A DNA stretch of 8,422 nt, taken from NCBI GenBank assembly GCA_913060595.1, contig CAJXSA010000160.1:1-8422 (forward strand), in the 5' to 3' direction. Each line of letters starts with the position of its first letter. Position 1 is the stretch's first letter. The notes below the pieces were generated by a model. The model saw only the letters and a list, made by a program, of their open reading frames with translations, ran no database searches and had not been told where the DNA came from. A program made the translations under genes and the position numbers. This DNA is from an uncultured Ignavibacteria bacterium (GTDB lineage: Bacteria; Bacteroidota; Ignavibacteria; SZUA-365). Positions 1 through 7,368 of this stretch are shown here, one piece after another.

Positions 1-753
1 GATGGTGTCGCCGATGCCCTCGGCCAGCAGCGTGCCGATGCCGACGGCAGACTTGATTGACCCGACGCGCGAGGTGCCGGCTTCGGTGACGCCAAGGTGC
101 AGCGGATAGTCAGTGCGCTCGGCCAGCAGACGATACGCTTCGATCATGAGTCGGACGTCGGTGGACTTGACAGAAATGATGATGTCCCCGAAGCCGTGGT
201 CCTCGCAGATCTCGGCGTGACGCATGGCGCTTTCGAACAGCGCCTCTGCAGTGGGATAGCCGTGCTTTTCGAGGATGTCCTCTTCCAGCGAACCGGAGTT
301 GACGCCGATGCGTATCGGTACGCTGCGTTCCTTCGCCGCATCGAGCACCTGGTGGATGCGGTCGATCGATCCGATGTTCCCGGGATTGATGCGCACCTTG
401 GCGACGCCCGCCTTGATCGATTCCAGCGCGAACACATGATTGAAATGAATGTCCGCGACCACGGGAATCGGTGATCCCTTCACGATGTCCGCCATCGCGG
501 CGGCGGCCTTCTTGTCATTGACGGTGATGCGAACGATATCACAGCCTTCGTCGGCCGCGCGGCGCACCTGTTCCAGCGTGCCCGCGACGTCTGAGGTCTT
601 GGTCTTGGTCATCGTCTGCACGGAGACCGGGGCGTCGCCGCCCACGGGAATGTCGCCGATCCAGACCTTGCGCGTCTTGCGTCGCACGGTCTTGACCTGC
701 GGCGGCTGCCACACGGGGGCGTTGGGATCCTGGATCACGGGAATGTCAATCAT
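1..753 (-). CDS. ispG: 4-hydroxy-3-methylbut-2-enyl diphosphate synthase (IspG/GcpE), 3' end outside the window
   Basis: Partial gene: 251 N-terminal codons are present and the open frame runs off the window start. IspG is the cytosolic [4Fe-4S] enzyme that converts MEcPP to HMBPP in the MEP isoprenoid pathway. The recognisable N-terminal TIM-barrel half contains RRKTRKVWIGD (about 24-34), GGDAPVSVQTM (38-48), VADIHF, VRINPGNIG, RIGVNSGSLE and LGVTEAGT. The spacing fits the short bacterial form, with no sign so far of the large insert seen in many Bacteroidetes and plants. The cluster-binding cysteines of the C-terminal domain lie beyond the window and cannot be checked. The ATG at 753 is preceded by a modest AGAAAGAG Shine-Dalgarno sequence about 7 nt away. 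It lies 28 bp after the rhomboid stop, so the two are probably cotranscribed. The N-terminus is about 20 residues longer than the conserved core, so a slightly later start is possible. Family call is firm. Confidence 0.95.
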   Translation of the reverse strand, partial: MIDIPVIQDPNAPVWQPPQVKTVRRKTRKVWIGDIPVGGDAPVSVQTMTKTKTSDVAGTLEQVRRAADEGCDIVRITVNDKKAAAAMADIVKGSPIPVVADIHFNHVFALESIKAGVAKVRINPGNIGSIDRIHQVLDAAKERSVPIRIGVNSGSLEEDILEKHGYPTAEALFESAMRHAEICEDHGFGDIIISVKSTDVRLMIEAYRLLAERTDYPLHLGVTEAGTSRVGSIKSAVGIGTLLAEGIGDTI

Positions 754-781
754 GGGTGCGCTCTTTCTGCGATAAGATGAG

Positions 782-1720
782 TTATTCGCTTCCCTTGTCG
801 GGATGAATGCGTTTGCTGGCGTCGAGAAGTACGCGCTTCTCTTCCTCGGTCAGGCTGCCGTACCCCGAAACGCTGATCTTGTCGAGGATGTCGTCGATCA
901 TGGTCTGCGATTCGTCGAACTTCTTGTCCACACCGCGCCGCTCTTCGCGTTTTTCCTGGCGGTGTTCATTGAACTCATAGAATTTCGCTTCACGCGGCGT
1001 GTTGTCAAAGGCAGACCCTTTGCGCGCCGCACTGCGTGCGTCGAATCGGGCGAACCAGCTGTCGAGGCGGCCGCGGCGTTCGAGCAGCACCCAGAGAGCG
1101 CCGAGGAAGGCGCCGCCGAGGTGTGCGATGTGGGCGATGCCGTCCGTGGTGCCGGTCACGCCGTTGAACAGCTCGAGGAGGATGAAGAAGCTGATCAGGT
1201 ATTTCGCCCGCACGGGCACGAAGAAATAGAGGTATACGTAGCGGTCGGGGAACATCATCGCGAACGCGACGAGCACGGCGTACACGCCTCCCGAAGCGCC
1301 GATGGTGGGGCCGGTGCCGGTGAACAGCGGGGCGATGAAAAGATTGGCCAGTCCCGCCACGATGCCCGCGCTGATGTACATCACCAGGAATTTCCGCGAC
1401 CCCCAGGTGTTCTCCAGCTCCATGCCGAACATCCACAGCATCAGCATGTTGAAAAACAGGTGCATGAAGCCGCCGTGCAGGAACATGTAGGTGATCAGCT
1501 GCCAGGGGAGGAAGCCGCTGTCGAGCGGGAGCAGGTACAGGTAGCGGATGAACAGGTATGACAGCGGCTCACCGGCCAGCTGTATGCCGCTTTCGACGAA
1601 CATCTGCACGACGAACATCCCGATGGTGATCATGAGGATGTTCTTAATGACCGGCGGGAAAAAACTGAATCCGCCGAACTGGGGACGGTACCCGCCGCTG
1701 CTTCCTGGAATGGGTGACAT
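782..1720 (-). CDS. Rhomboid-family intramembrane serine protease with C-terminal cytoplasmic extension
   Basis: A 312-residue polytopic membrane protein predicted to cleave transmembrane substrates within the bilayer. About six hydrophobic segments are visible, roughly at 24-45, 73-100, 110-130, 141-158, 161-185 and 194-213. Catalytic features are intact: HGGFMHLFFN (His82, His87 and the oxyanion Asn91), the WGSRKF loop (106-111), the nucleophile Ser143 in GASGG, and the catalytic His200 in AHLGGAFLG. An extra His197 precedes it. After the last membrane segment there is a charged extension (213-312) ending in a helical region with FDESQTMIDDILDKIS and GYGSLTEEEK. This resembles the small domain (DUF6576-like) appended to many FCB-group rhomboids. 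ATG at 1720 has AAGGAA a few bases upstream. It lies between pgk and ispG, probably in one transcript. The substrate is unknown. Confidence 0.93.
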   Translation of the reverse strand: MSPIPGSSGGYRPQFGGFSFFPPVIKNILMITIGMFVVQMFVESGIQLAGEPLSYLFIRYLYLLPLDSGFLPWQLITYMFLHGGFMHLFFNMLMLWMFGMELENTWGSRKFLVMYISAGIVAGLANLFIAPLFTGTGPTIGASGGVYAVLVAFAMMFPDRYVYLYFFVPVRAKYLISFFILLELFNGVTGTTDGIAHIAHLGGAFLGALWVLLERRGRLDSWFARFDARSAARKGSAFDNTPREAKFYEFNEHRQEKREERRGVDKKFDESQTMIDDILDKISVSGYGSLTEEEKRVLLDASKRIHPDKGSE

Positions 1721-1797
1721 GGTTTCCTTGTGTCTATTTCTCTTTGGAAAAACAGCGCCCGCGGGGGGATCGTTCCTCCGCAGACGCCGGTACCGCG

Positions 1798-3000
1798 CTA
1801 TTCCATGCGGTCAGTCAGCGCCGCGACGCCCGGAAGCGTCTTGCCCTCGAGGAATTCGAGCGAGGCGCCGCCGCCGGTGGACACGTGTGACACGCGGTCC
1901 GCGAGTCCGACCTGGTTGATGGCAGCCGCGGAATCTCCGCCGCCGATGACGGTGACCGCACCGGAGTCCGTAGCTTCGACCAGGGCATTTGCAACGGCCA
2001 TTGTTCCTTTCGCAAAATTCGGCATTTCAAATACGCCCATGGGACCGTTCCACACCACGGTTTTGCTCTCCCTGATATGACGCGAAAACAGCGCGATGGT
2101 TTCAGGGCCAATATCCAGCCCCATCATGTCGGACGGCATGTCCGTCACACGCACGGTGTGACGCTCCGTGTCGTTGTTGAATTCCCTGCCCACAACCGTG
2201 TCGACAGGAACGACGAGCTGCTTGTTGCGCTGCATGGCCAGTTCCATGATCTGCCGGGCAAGTTCCAGCTTGTCTTCTTCCAGCAGGGACGTTCCGATTT
2301 CCATGCCCTGGGCCTTGATGAACGTGTACATCATTCCACCGCCGATAAGCAGCACGTCCACTTTGTCGAGCAGGCTCGTGATGACGTCGATCTTTCCCGA
2401 TATCTTCGCGCCGCCCAGGATGGCGGTGTACGGATGCACCGGCGCTGCCACGGCTCGACCGAGGTAGTCGATTTCCTTTTCCATCAGCAGTCCGGCCAGG
2501 TTCAGCGTCATCGAATGCGTGACGCCCTCGGTGGATGCGTGTGCGCGATGGGCGCTGCCGAAGGCGTCGTTGACATAGACGTCGCCGAGGGCGGCGAGCT
2601 GCTGTGCGAACGCGGGATCGTTTGCTTCTTCCTCGGCGTGAAAACGCAGGTTTTCGAGAAGCAGCACGGCACCAGGCTGCATGTTCTCCGTCATGGCGCG
2701 CACCTCGTCACCGACGCAGTCCGGTGCGAAGGCCACCGCGCGGCCCAGCAGTGAGGCGAGGCGGTCGGCGACCGGCCGCAGGCTCATCGACGGCTGCACC
2801 GTGCCCTTGGGACGGCCGAGGTGGCTCATGAGGATGACTGCTGCGCCCTTTTCAAGAAGCGCGTGAATGGTCGGAAGGGAGGCGCGGATGCGCGTGTCGT
2901 CGGTGATTTCCTGCTGCTGATTCAGCGGAACATTGAAGTCGACGCGTGTCAGCACACGCTTTCCCTGCAGATCGGCGTCCGTGATGGTGCGTTTGTTCAT
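1798..3000 (-). CDS. pgk: Phosphoglycerate kinase
   Basis: A complete 400-residue cytosolic enzyme of normal family length. It transfers phosphate from 1,3-bisphosphoglycerate to ADP, the first ATP-yielding step of lower glycolysis. Substrate-side motifs are RVDFNVP (19-25), SHLGRP (59-64), ENLRFH (116-121) and NDAFGSAHRAHAS (144-156). Nucleotide-side motifs are GGAKISGK (196-203), WNGPMGVFE (317-325), GGGDSAAA (353-360) and STGGGASLEFLEGK (374-387). No key residue is missing. The ATG at 3000 has a strong AAGGAG Shine-Dalgarno sequence 7 nt upstream, so the start is well supported. It follows gap on the same strand but is separated from it by a strong intrinsic terminator, so expression must come from readthrough or from a promoter inside the short spacer. 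It is followed after 77 bp by the rhomboid gene. Confidence 0.98.
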   Translation of the reverse strand: MNKRTITDADLQGKRVLTRVDFNVPLNQQQEITDDTRIRASLPTIHALLEKGAAVILMSHLGRPKGTVQPSMSLRPVADRLASLLGRAVAFAPDCVGDEVRAMTENMQPGAVLLLENLRFHAEEEANDPAFAQQLAALGDVYVNDAFGSAHRAHASTEGVTHSMTLNLAGLLMEKEIDYLGRAVAAPVHPYTAILGGAKISGKIDVITSLLDKVDVLLIGGGMMYTFIKAQGMEIGTSLLEEDKLELARQIMELAMQRNKQLVVPVDTVVGREFNNDTERHTVRVTDMPSDMMGLDIGPETIALFSRHIRESKTVVWNGPMGVFEMPNFAKGTMAVANALVEATDSGAVTVIGGGDSAAAINQVGLADRVSHVSTGGGASLEFLEGKTLPGVAALTDRME

Positions 3001-3028
3001 GGAAAGGCTCCTTATCGGTTGGGCAGTG

Positions 3029-3038
3029 CAAAAACCTA
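3029..3038 (-). promoter_or_regulatory. Weak candidate -10 element for pgk
   Basis: Just downstream of the gap terminator, the minus strand reads TAGGTTTTTG, close to the FCB-type TAnnTTTG -10 element. It would give a leader of roughly two dozen bases ending in the pgk Shine-Dalgarno sequence. The only TTG upstream (TTGTTT, in the terminator T-tract) is 3 nt closer than in the other promoters of this window, so support is weak. It is listed because pgk otherwise has no visible promoter. Confidence 0.25.
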
Positions 3039-3050
3039 CGAAATCGCGGT

Positions 3051-3086
3051 ATAAACAAAAAGTGAGGCCGGGATGCCGGCCTCACT
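3051..3086 (-). terminator. Intrinsic terminator after gap
   Basis: A perfect 11-bp inverted repeat (3061-3071 with 3076-3086, AGTGAGGCCGG) around a 4-nt loop is followed on the minus strand by TTTTTGTTTAT. It begins 23 nt after the gap stop codon and points in the direction of gap transcription. A GC-rich stem followed by a U-tract is the classic Rho-independent layout. Confidence 0.93.
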
Positions 3087-3109
3087 CTACTGACGGAATC
3101 GGCGGCTGA

Positions 3110-4099
3110 TCAGCCAGCGATTTTCTTGACGAGATCGACGACACGGCAGGAATACCCGAACTCGTTGTCGTACCAGCCGACCACCTTGACCATGTTGCCG
3201 TTGACCATGGTCGAATCCACGTCGTAAATGCACGAGTGTGAATTGCCGACGATGTCGCTGGACACGATCGGGTCGGTGCAGTACTCGAGAACGCCCTTCA
3301 TCGGGCCATCGGCCGCGGCTTTCATGGCCGCGTTCACTTCGTCGACGGTCACGTCTTTCGACAGCACGGCGACGAAATCGGTGATGGAACCGTCGGGAGT
3401 CGGCACGCGGAGCGCGAAGCCGTCGAGACGGCCCTGCAGCTCGGGAATCACCTTGCCCACGGTGCGCGCGGCACCGGTCGTGGTCGGAATGATGTTGGTG
3501 GCCGCGGCGCGCGCCCGGCGCAGGTCCTTGTGCGGAAGGTCGAGCAGGCGCTGGTCATTGGTGTAACTGTGCACCGTCGTCATCAGTCCCTTCTCGAGAC
3601 CGAAGGCGTCGTGCAGCACGCGCACCATCGGGGCCAGGCAGTTCGTGGTGCAGGAGGCGTTCGAAACGATCTTTTCCTCGCCGGTCAGAACGTCGTCGTT
3701 GACGCCAAGCACGATGGTGGCATCGATTTCATCCTTCGCCGGCACGGTGAGAACGACCTTCTTGGCGCCGTTCTTGAGATGATTGCTCACCTGCTCGCGC
3801 GTGCGGAAAATGCCCGTCGATTCGATGACCACGTCGACGCCGGTCCAGTCAAGGTTCGCCGGATCGCGCTCAGCGGTGATGCGCAGGCGGTCGCCGTTGA
3901 TGATGAGGTCGTTGCCGTCCACGTCGACCGTTCCATTGAAGCGTCCGTGTACGGAATCGTATTTGAGAAGATGTGCGAGCGTGGGAGCGTCGGTGAGGTC
4001 GTTGATGGAGACGAAGTCGAAACCGCCCAGTTCGATGGCGCGGCGGAAGACCAGCCTGCCGATGCGACCAAATCCGTTGATGCCAACTCGGATAGCCAT
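3110..4099 (-). CDS. gap: NAD-dependent glyceraldehyde-3-phosphate dehydrogenase, type I
   Basis: A complete 329-residue cytosolic enzyme that oxidises and phosphorylates glyceraldehyde-3-phosphate to 1,3-bisphosphoglycerate, the substrate of the adjacent pgk product. The Rossmann nucleotide site is INGFGRIGR (7-15), followed by SINDLTD (31-37). The catalytic motif is SNASCTTNC with Cys150, and the catalytic His177 lies in TVHSYTNDQ. The C-terminal WYDNEFGYSCRV (309-320) is intact. The acidic residue after the second strand (Asp34) and the LDLPHKD loop (186-192) are typical of NAD-dependent, glycolytic GapA rather than NADP-dependent Calvin-cycle forms. The ATG at 4099 is preceded by AGGAAAG. 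A promoter lies about 60-80 bp upstream and a strong terminator follows the stop, so gap can be a monocistronic transcript although it sits in a six-gene minus-strand run. Confidence 0.98.
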   Translation of the reverse strand: MAIRVGINGFGRIGRLVFRRAIELGGFDFVSINDLTDAPTLAHLLKYDSVHGRFNGTVDVDGNDLIINGDRLRITAERDPANLDWTGVDVVIESTGIFRTREQVSNHLKNGAKKVVLTVPAKDEIDATIVLGVNDDVLTGEEKIVSNASCTTNCLAPMVRVLHDAFGLEKGLMTTVHSYTNDQRLLDLPHKDLRRARAAATNIIPTTTGAARTVGKVIPELQGRLDGFALRVPTPDGSITDFVAVLSKDVTVDEVNAAMKAAADGPMKGVLEYCTDPIVSSDIVGNSHSCIYDVDSTMVNGNMVKVVGWYDNEFGYSCRVVDLVKKIAG

Positions 4100-4152
4100 A
4101 GTGCTTTCCTGTTCTTGGTGAGAAAGTCAGTGAAATACATGCTCAGAACGGT

Positions 4153-4181
4153 AAATTATTTCCCACGGGGGAGAATGTCAA
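4153..4181 (-). promoter_or_regulatory. Promoter of gap
   Basis: The minus strand shows a perfect TTGACA (4181 to 4176), a 17-nt spacer, and TAATTT (4158 to 4153), which continues as TAATTTAC and so partly matches the FCB-type TAnnTTTG. A start near 4146 would give a leader of about 46 nt. The spacing and hexamer style are the same as in the rrf2 promoter of this window. Confidence 0.7.
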
Positions 4182-4205
4182 TTTTCGGACTCCGCAAGTA
4201 CGAAT

Positions 4206-5621
4206 TCAGGGCGTGTCCCTGAGCACCCCCTGCTGTATCAGCAGCTGCTCCGCCTCACGCGCAGAGCGCACGGCCTCGGCGTTCTCGGTCTGACCGAGTT
4301 TGAGATAGGCGTATTCGAGCAGGGCGGTGAGAGTGTCGCGTATGCCGCTGCGCGCCTTTGCGTCCTGTATCTGCAGCCAGGCATGCTGCTCGTTGAGACG
4401 CCGGAGCCGGTAGACGATTTTCCCGGGATGCGTCGAGTCTTTCATTGCGCGCGTGTACACGCGTCGCAGATAGGACGCAACGTCGGGTTGATCTCCGTTG
4501 GATCCGATGCGGCGCTCCACCCGTGCGAGGGTGTTGTGTATGGTGGCAGAGTCGGCGACCATTTCCTTGAGCCGGATGTTGTTGCCCGGCGGCATGCGAA
4601 GACGCACGGCGTCCTCGCGGTGGGAGGGAAAACCGCGCGTCTTGAGGTTGTAGACGAGGCCGAGACAGAAGTCCTTGCTCATGTTGGTGGTGAGGAAGCT
4701 CAGTCCCGCGGTGATGATCATGTCGCCCGTGGCACCCGTCAGCAGGGGAAATTTGTCGATGAGGTTCTGCCGCATGAACAGCGCCTGGTTGTGCGCGCGC
4801 TGAATGTCCCCGCCCGGCAGCGTGCGACGCGTGCGCAGGAATTGCAGCGTGCGCACCGGGTCACGGTAGCCGAGTATTTCCATGATGCCCATCGCCTGGC
4901 TGAAACCCACTTCGATATAGTAGTTGATCGGTCCGCGGCGCGCGATTTTCGCGACTTTGCGCATCAGGCGCCGGTTGTCGGTGGTTTTGGCGTTGGCGAT
5001 GATGTTGAACGTGGTCGTGTCGGGGTAGCCGAGATCGCTGTAGGTGTCGCGGGGAATGGACATGATTTCGACGACGGCGGAATCCGGGTTGATCGTGACC
5101 AGGTGCAGGGCGTCGGCCCGGGCGTGCCGCGCGGACAGCCGTGAGTCGATGCCGACGATCAGCACGTTTATCAGGCGCCCGCCGATGGGGGGACGACGCG
5201 AAATGCTCCGCAGCGTCGCATGCAGCGCCGAATCACTTTCTATCGGACGAATGGGCAGCCGCGCGCGGCGTTCTTCGGTGAGACGGTCCGCGTCGGAAAG
5301 CATGGTGTCTGCTCGGGGACGTTCGACGGCTTCGCTGCGCACACGGTCGGCAGCCTGTTCGAGGCGGTCCTCCTCCGCCCACTGGTACATGTCGTCCGTG
5401 ACGTCCTTCGCCAGGTGCAGGGTGGCCCGGAAGGCGTCCCCGGGCCCGGGAATGCTGCGCACCGTGGAGGAGAGGAACCACCACCCGGTGAGCAGGACGG
5501 CGCACCAGAACAGAACGCGTGCGAGCCGCACGAAAAAGCGACGGAAACCGCCGCCGCCCGGCTGCGTTGCCCCCGTATCCTGTGTCTGCTGCGTTTCGGC
5601 CTTTGTGCCGCTATCTGACAT
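4206..5621 (-). CDS. LCP (LytR-CpsA-Psr) family membrane-anchored protein
   Basis: A 471-residue protein with a Gly-rich cytoplasmic N-terminus, one membrane anchor (about 31-54) and a large extracytoplasmic part. LCP enzymes transfer glycopolymers from undecaprenyl-phosphate carriers onto peptidoglycan or related acceptors. The LCP domain spans about 150-290: INVLIVGIDSR (151-161), the Arg-Ala-Asp corresponding to the RSD motif (168-170), TINPDSAVVEIMSIPRDTY (176-194), and the FLRTRR...GGDIQRAHNQ block (261-279) carrying the conserved Arg and Asp residues. The GGVxV-containing segment that usually precedes that block is very short here. The C-terminal 180 residues are not assigned; 429-465 looks like a TPR-type helix pair. 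Its start overlaps the metH stop by 11 bp and has no clear Shine-Dalgarno sequence, which suggests translational coupling. No terminator is visible after it; the gap promoter follows directly. Its glycopolymer substrate is unknown. Confidence 0.85.
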   Translation of the reverse strand: MSDSGTKAETQQTQDTGATQPGGGGFRRFFVRLARVLFWCAVLLTGWWFLSSTVRSIPGPGDAFRATLHLAKDVTDDMYQWAEEDRLEQAADRVRSEAVERPRADTMLSDADRLTEERRARLPIRPIESDSALHATLRSISRRPPIGGRLINVLIVGIDSRLSARHARADALHLVTINPDSAVVEIMSIPRDTYSDLGYPDTTTFNIIANAKTTDNRRLMRKVAKIARRGPINYYIEVGFSQAMGIMEILGYRDPVRTLQFLRTRRTLPGGDIQRAHNQALFMRQNLIDKFPLLTGATGDMIITAGLSFLTTNMSKDFCLGLVYNLKTRGFPSHREDAVRLRMPPGNNIRLKEMVADSATIHNTLARVERRIGSNGDQPDVASYLRRVYTRAMKDSTHPGKIVYRLRRLNEQHAWLQIQDAKARSGIRDTLTALLEYAYLKLGQTENAEAVRSAREAEQLLIQQGVLRDTP

Positions 5622-7368
5622 TGAAGTAGCGTGCTTCGGGATGGTGAACGATGATGGCGCTGGTGCTCTGTTCGGGCACCAGCTGAAATTCTTCCGTCAG
5701 TGTGATGCCGATGCGCTCGGGACGGAGCATTGCGAACAGCTGCGTCTGGTCTTCGAGATTCGGACATGCGGGATAGCCGAAGGAATAACGCGATCCCTGG
5801 TAGCCCTGGGAGAGGAGACGCTTGATGTCCGCGGCGTCCTTGTCCGCGATGCCCAGTTCCTGCCGAATAACGCGGTGCCAGTACTCGGCAAGCGCCTCGG
5901 CGCATTCGACGCTGAGTCCGTGCACATAGAGATAATCCTGGTAGCGGTCCTCCGCGAAGAGCGATGCGGTGTAATCCGTCGCGGACTGTCCCATGGTCAC
6001 CACATGGAAGGCGCAGACATCGGGATCGCCTTCCCCGGCGCCGCGGAAGTAGTCCGCAAGACAAAGATAACGGTCCGACTCCTGACGAGGAAATCTGAAG
6101 CGCTGCCAGGGGACGAGGTCCTCGCGCGTATAGCGCGCGGAAGGCCAGGTGCCGTAGAGGGCATCCCCGTCCATGTCGGCCGGCCGGTACACGACGAGGT
6201 CGTCACCTTCGGCGTGACAGGGAAAATACCCGTACGCGACGGCGGGCTGCAGGACGGCGTCGCGCTTGAGCTGCCGTTTGAGTTCCGCCAGGCGCGGATA
6301 CACCACCTCATCGAGCTCCCGCTGCACGGTTTCCGGATCGCGCTTTCCCCGACGGAACTGCCATTGTCCCCGAATCAGCGCCGCTTCGTTGATGTACTCG
6401 TACACTTTCTCCAGCGCGATGTCGGTCACGATGCGACTGCCGAGGAAGGGTGCGTCCGGCACGGGCACGTCGCGGGCGACGGCGGATCGTCGCTGTTCCG
6501 ATGCATCCGACGACTGCGCTGCGGCGTCATTCTCCACTGCCGCCGCCTCCATTTTCGCTTCCATGCCCGAGAGCGCCTCGCGGGCGTCATCGGCATCCCC
6601 GGTGCGCTCCGACACGCGGCCGGTGGCGATATCTTCCATGAGGCGCAGGCCGTCAAAGGCGTCCCGCGCGTAACGGAGCTCGCCGCCGTACAGGGGACGA
6701 AGGTCATCCTCGACGAAACGCCTGGTCAGGGCCGCACCCCCAAGGATGACGGGAAGACGCAGTCCGCGTCCCTGCATCAGCTCCAGGTTTTCCTTCATGA
6801 TCAGCGTGGACTTCACCAGCAGGCCGCTCATGCCCAGCGCGTCCGCCCCGTGCTCCTGCACGGCGGACAGCATGGTTTCGGCGGGCACCTTGATGCCGAG
6901 GTTCACCACGCGGAAGCCGTTGTTGCTGAGAATGATATCCACGAGGTTTTTCCCGATGTCATGCACGTCGCCCTTGACGGTGGCGAGTACGATGCAGCCT
7001 TTCTCGCGATCGGCGCTTTTGTCCATATGCGGCTCGAGATACGCCACCGCGGCTTTCATGGTTTCCGCCGACTGCAGGACGAAAGGAAGCTGCATCTGTC
7101 CCGAACCGAACAGCTCACCGACGGTCTTCATGCCGTCGAGCAGGATGACGTTGATGATGTCCAGCGGCGCATGCGTCGCCAGCGCTTCCTGGAGGTCGGC
7201 ATCGAGTCCGATGCGGTCACCGTCGACGATGCGGCGGCGCAGCCGGTCCTCCACCGGGGCATCGGCGTCGAGCGTCTCTTCGCTGCGCGCCTCCTGCGGC
7301 CCTGCGTAATGCTCCATCAAGGCCGTCAGGGGGTCGTACACGCATTTTTCGCCCGTGCGTTCGCTCAT
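5611..7368 (-). CDS. metH: Cobalamin-dependent methionine synthase, C-terminal half only (B12-binding and reactivation domains)
   Basis: This 585-residue protein corresponds to the second half of MetH. Residues about 40-115 form the helical B12 cap (LLDGMKTVGELF, LPFVLQSAETMK). Residues about 124-255 are the cobalamin-binding Rossmann domain, with GDVHDIG (133-139; His136 is the predicted axial cobalt ligand), SGLLVKS (181-187) and ILGGAAL. An acidic, Ala-rich linker (256-305) leads to the SAM-binding reactivation domain (about 310-585), which contains YGYFPCH, FPRQ, RYSFGYPACP (527-536) and HHPEARYF (575-582). The homocysteine- and folate-binding domains, usually about 650 residues at the N-terminus, are absent. 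The first residues (VYDPLTALMEHY) look like the linker that normally follows the folate domain. ATG at 7368 has AAAGGA just upstream, and the upstream DNA is AT-rich and non-coding, so this is a stand-alone gene rather than a misread start. The partner domains must be encoded elsewhere. Confidence 0.93.
   Translation of the reverse strand: MSERTGEKCVYDPLTALMEHYAGPQEARSEETLDADAPVEDRLRRRIVDGDRIGLDADLQEALATHAPLDIINVILLDGMKTVGELFGSGQMQLPFVLQSAETMKAAVAYLEPHMDKSADREKGCIVLATVKGDVHDIGKNLVDIILSNNGFRVVNLGIKVPAETMLSAVQEHGADALGMSGLLVKSTLIMKENLELMQGRGLRLPVILGGAALTRRFVEDDLRPLYGGELRYARDAFDGLRLMEDIATGRVSERTGDADDAREALSGMEAKMEAAAVENDAAAQSSDASEQRRSAVARDVPVPDAPFLGSRIVTDIALEKVYEYINEAALIRGQWQFRRGKRDPETVQRELDEVVYPRLAELKRQLKRDAVLQPAVAYGYFPCHAEGDDLVVYRPADMDGDALYGTWPSARYTREDLVPWQRFRFPRQESDRYLCLADYFRGAGEGDPDVCAFHVVTMGQSATDYTASLFAEDRYQDYLYVHGLSVECAEALAEYWHRVIRQELGIADKDAADIKRLLSQGYQGSRYSFGYPACPNLEDQTQLFAMLRPERIGITLTEEFQLVPEQSTSAIIVHHPEARYFNVR

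Noticed and set aside
97..775. Two plus-strand open frames antisense to ispG
   Set aside because: The minus strand encodes clear IspG motifs throughout; these frames have no recognisable content.
803..1561. A 252-codon plus-strand open frame antisense to the rhomboid gene
   Set aside because: Low-complexity Glu/His/Val-rich translation with no domain; the opposite strand carries a rhomboid with all catalytic residues.
1755..1778. A possible hairpin and T-run between pgk and the rhomboid gene
   Set aside because: The best stem (GCGG/CCGC plus GG/CC) has a mismatch and the T5 run starts about 10 nt after it, so it does not make a credible intrinsic terminator.
3530..4222. A 230-codon plus-strand open frame antisense to gap
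   Set aside because: It shadows a complete gap gene, and its end runs through the gap promoter region; no family resemblance.
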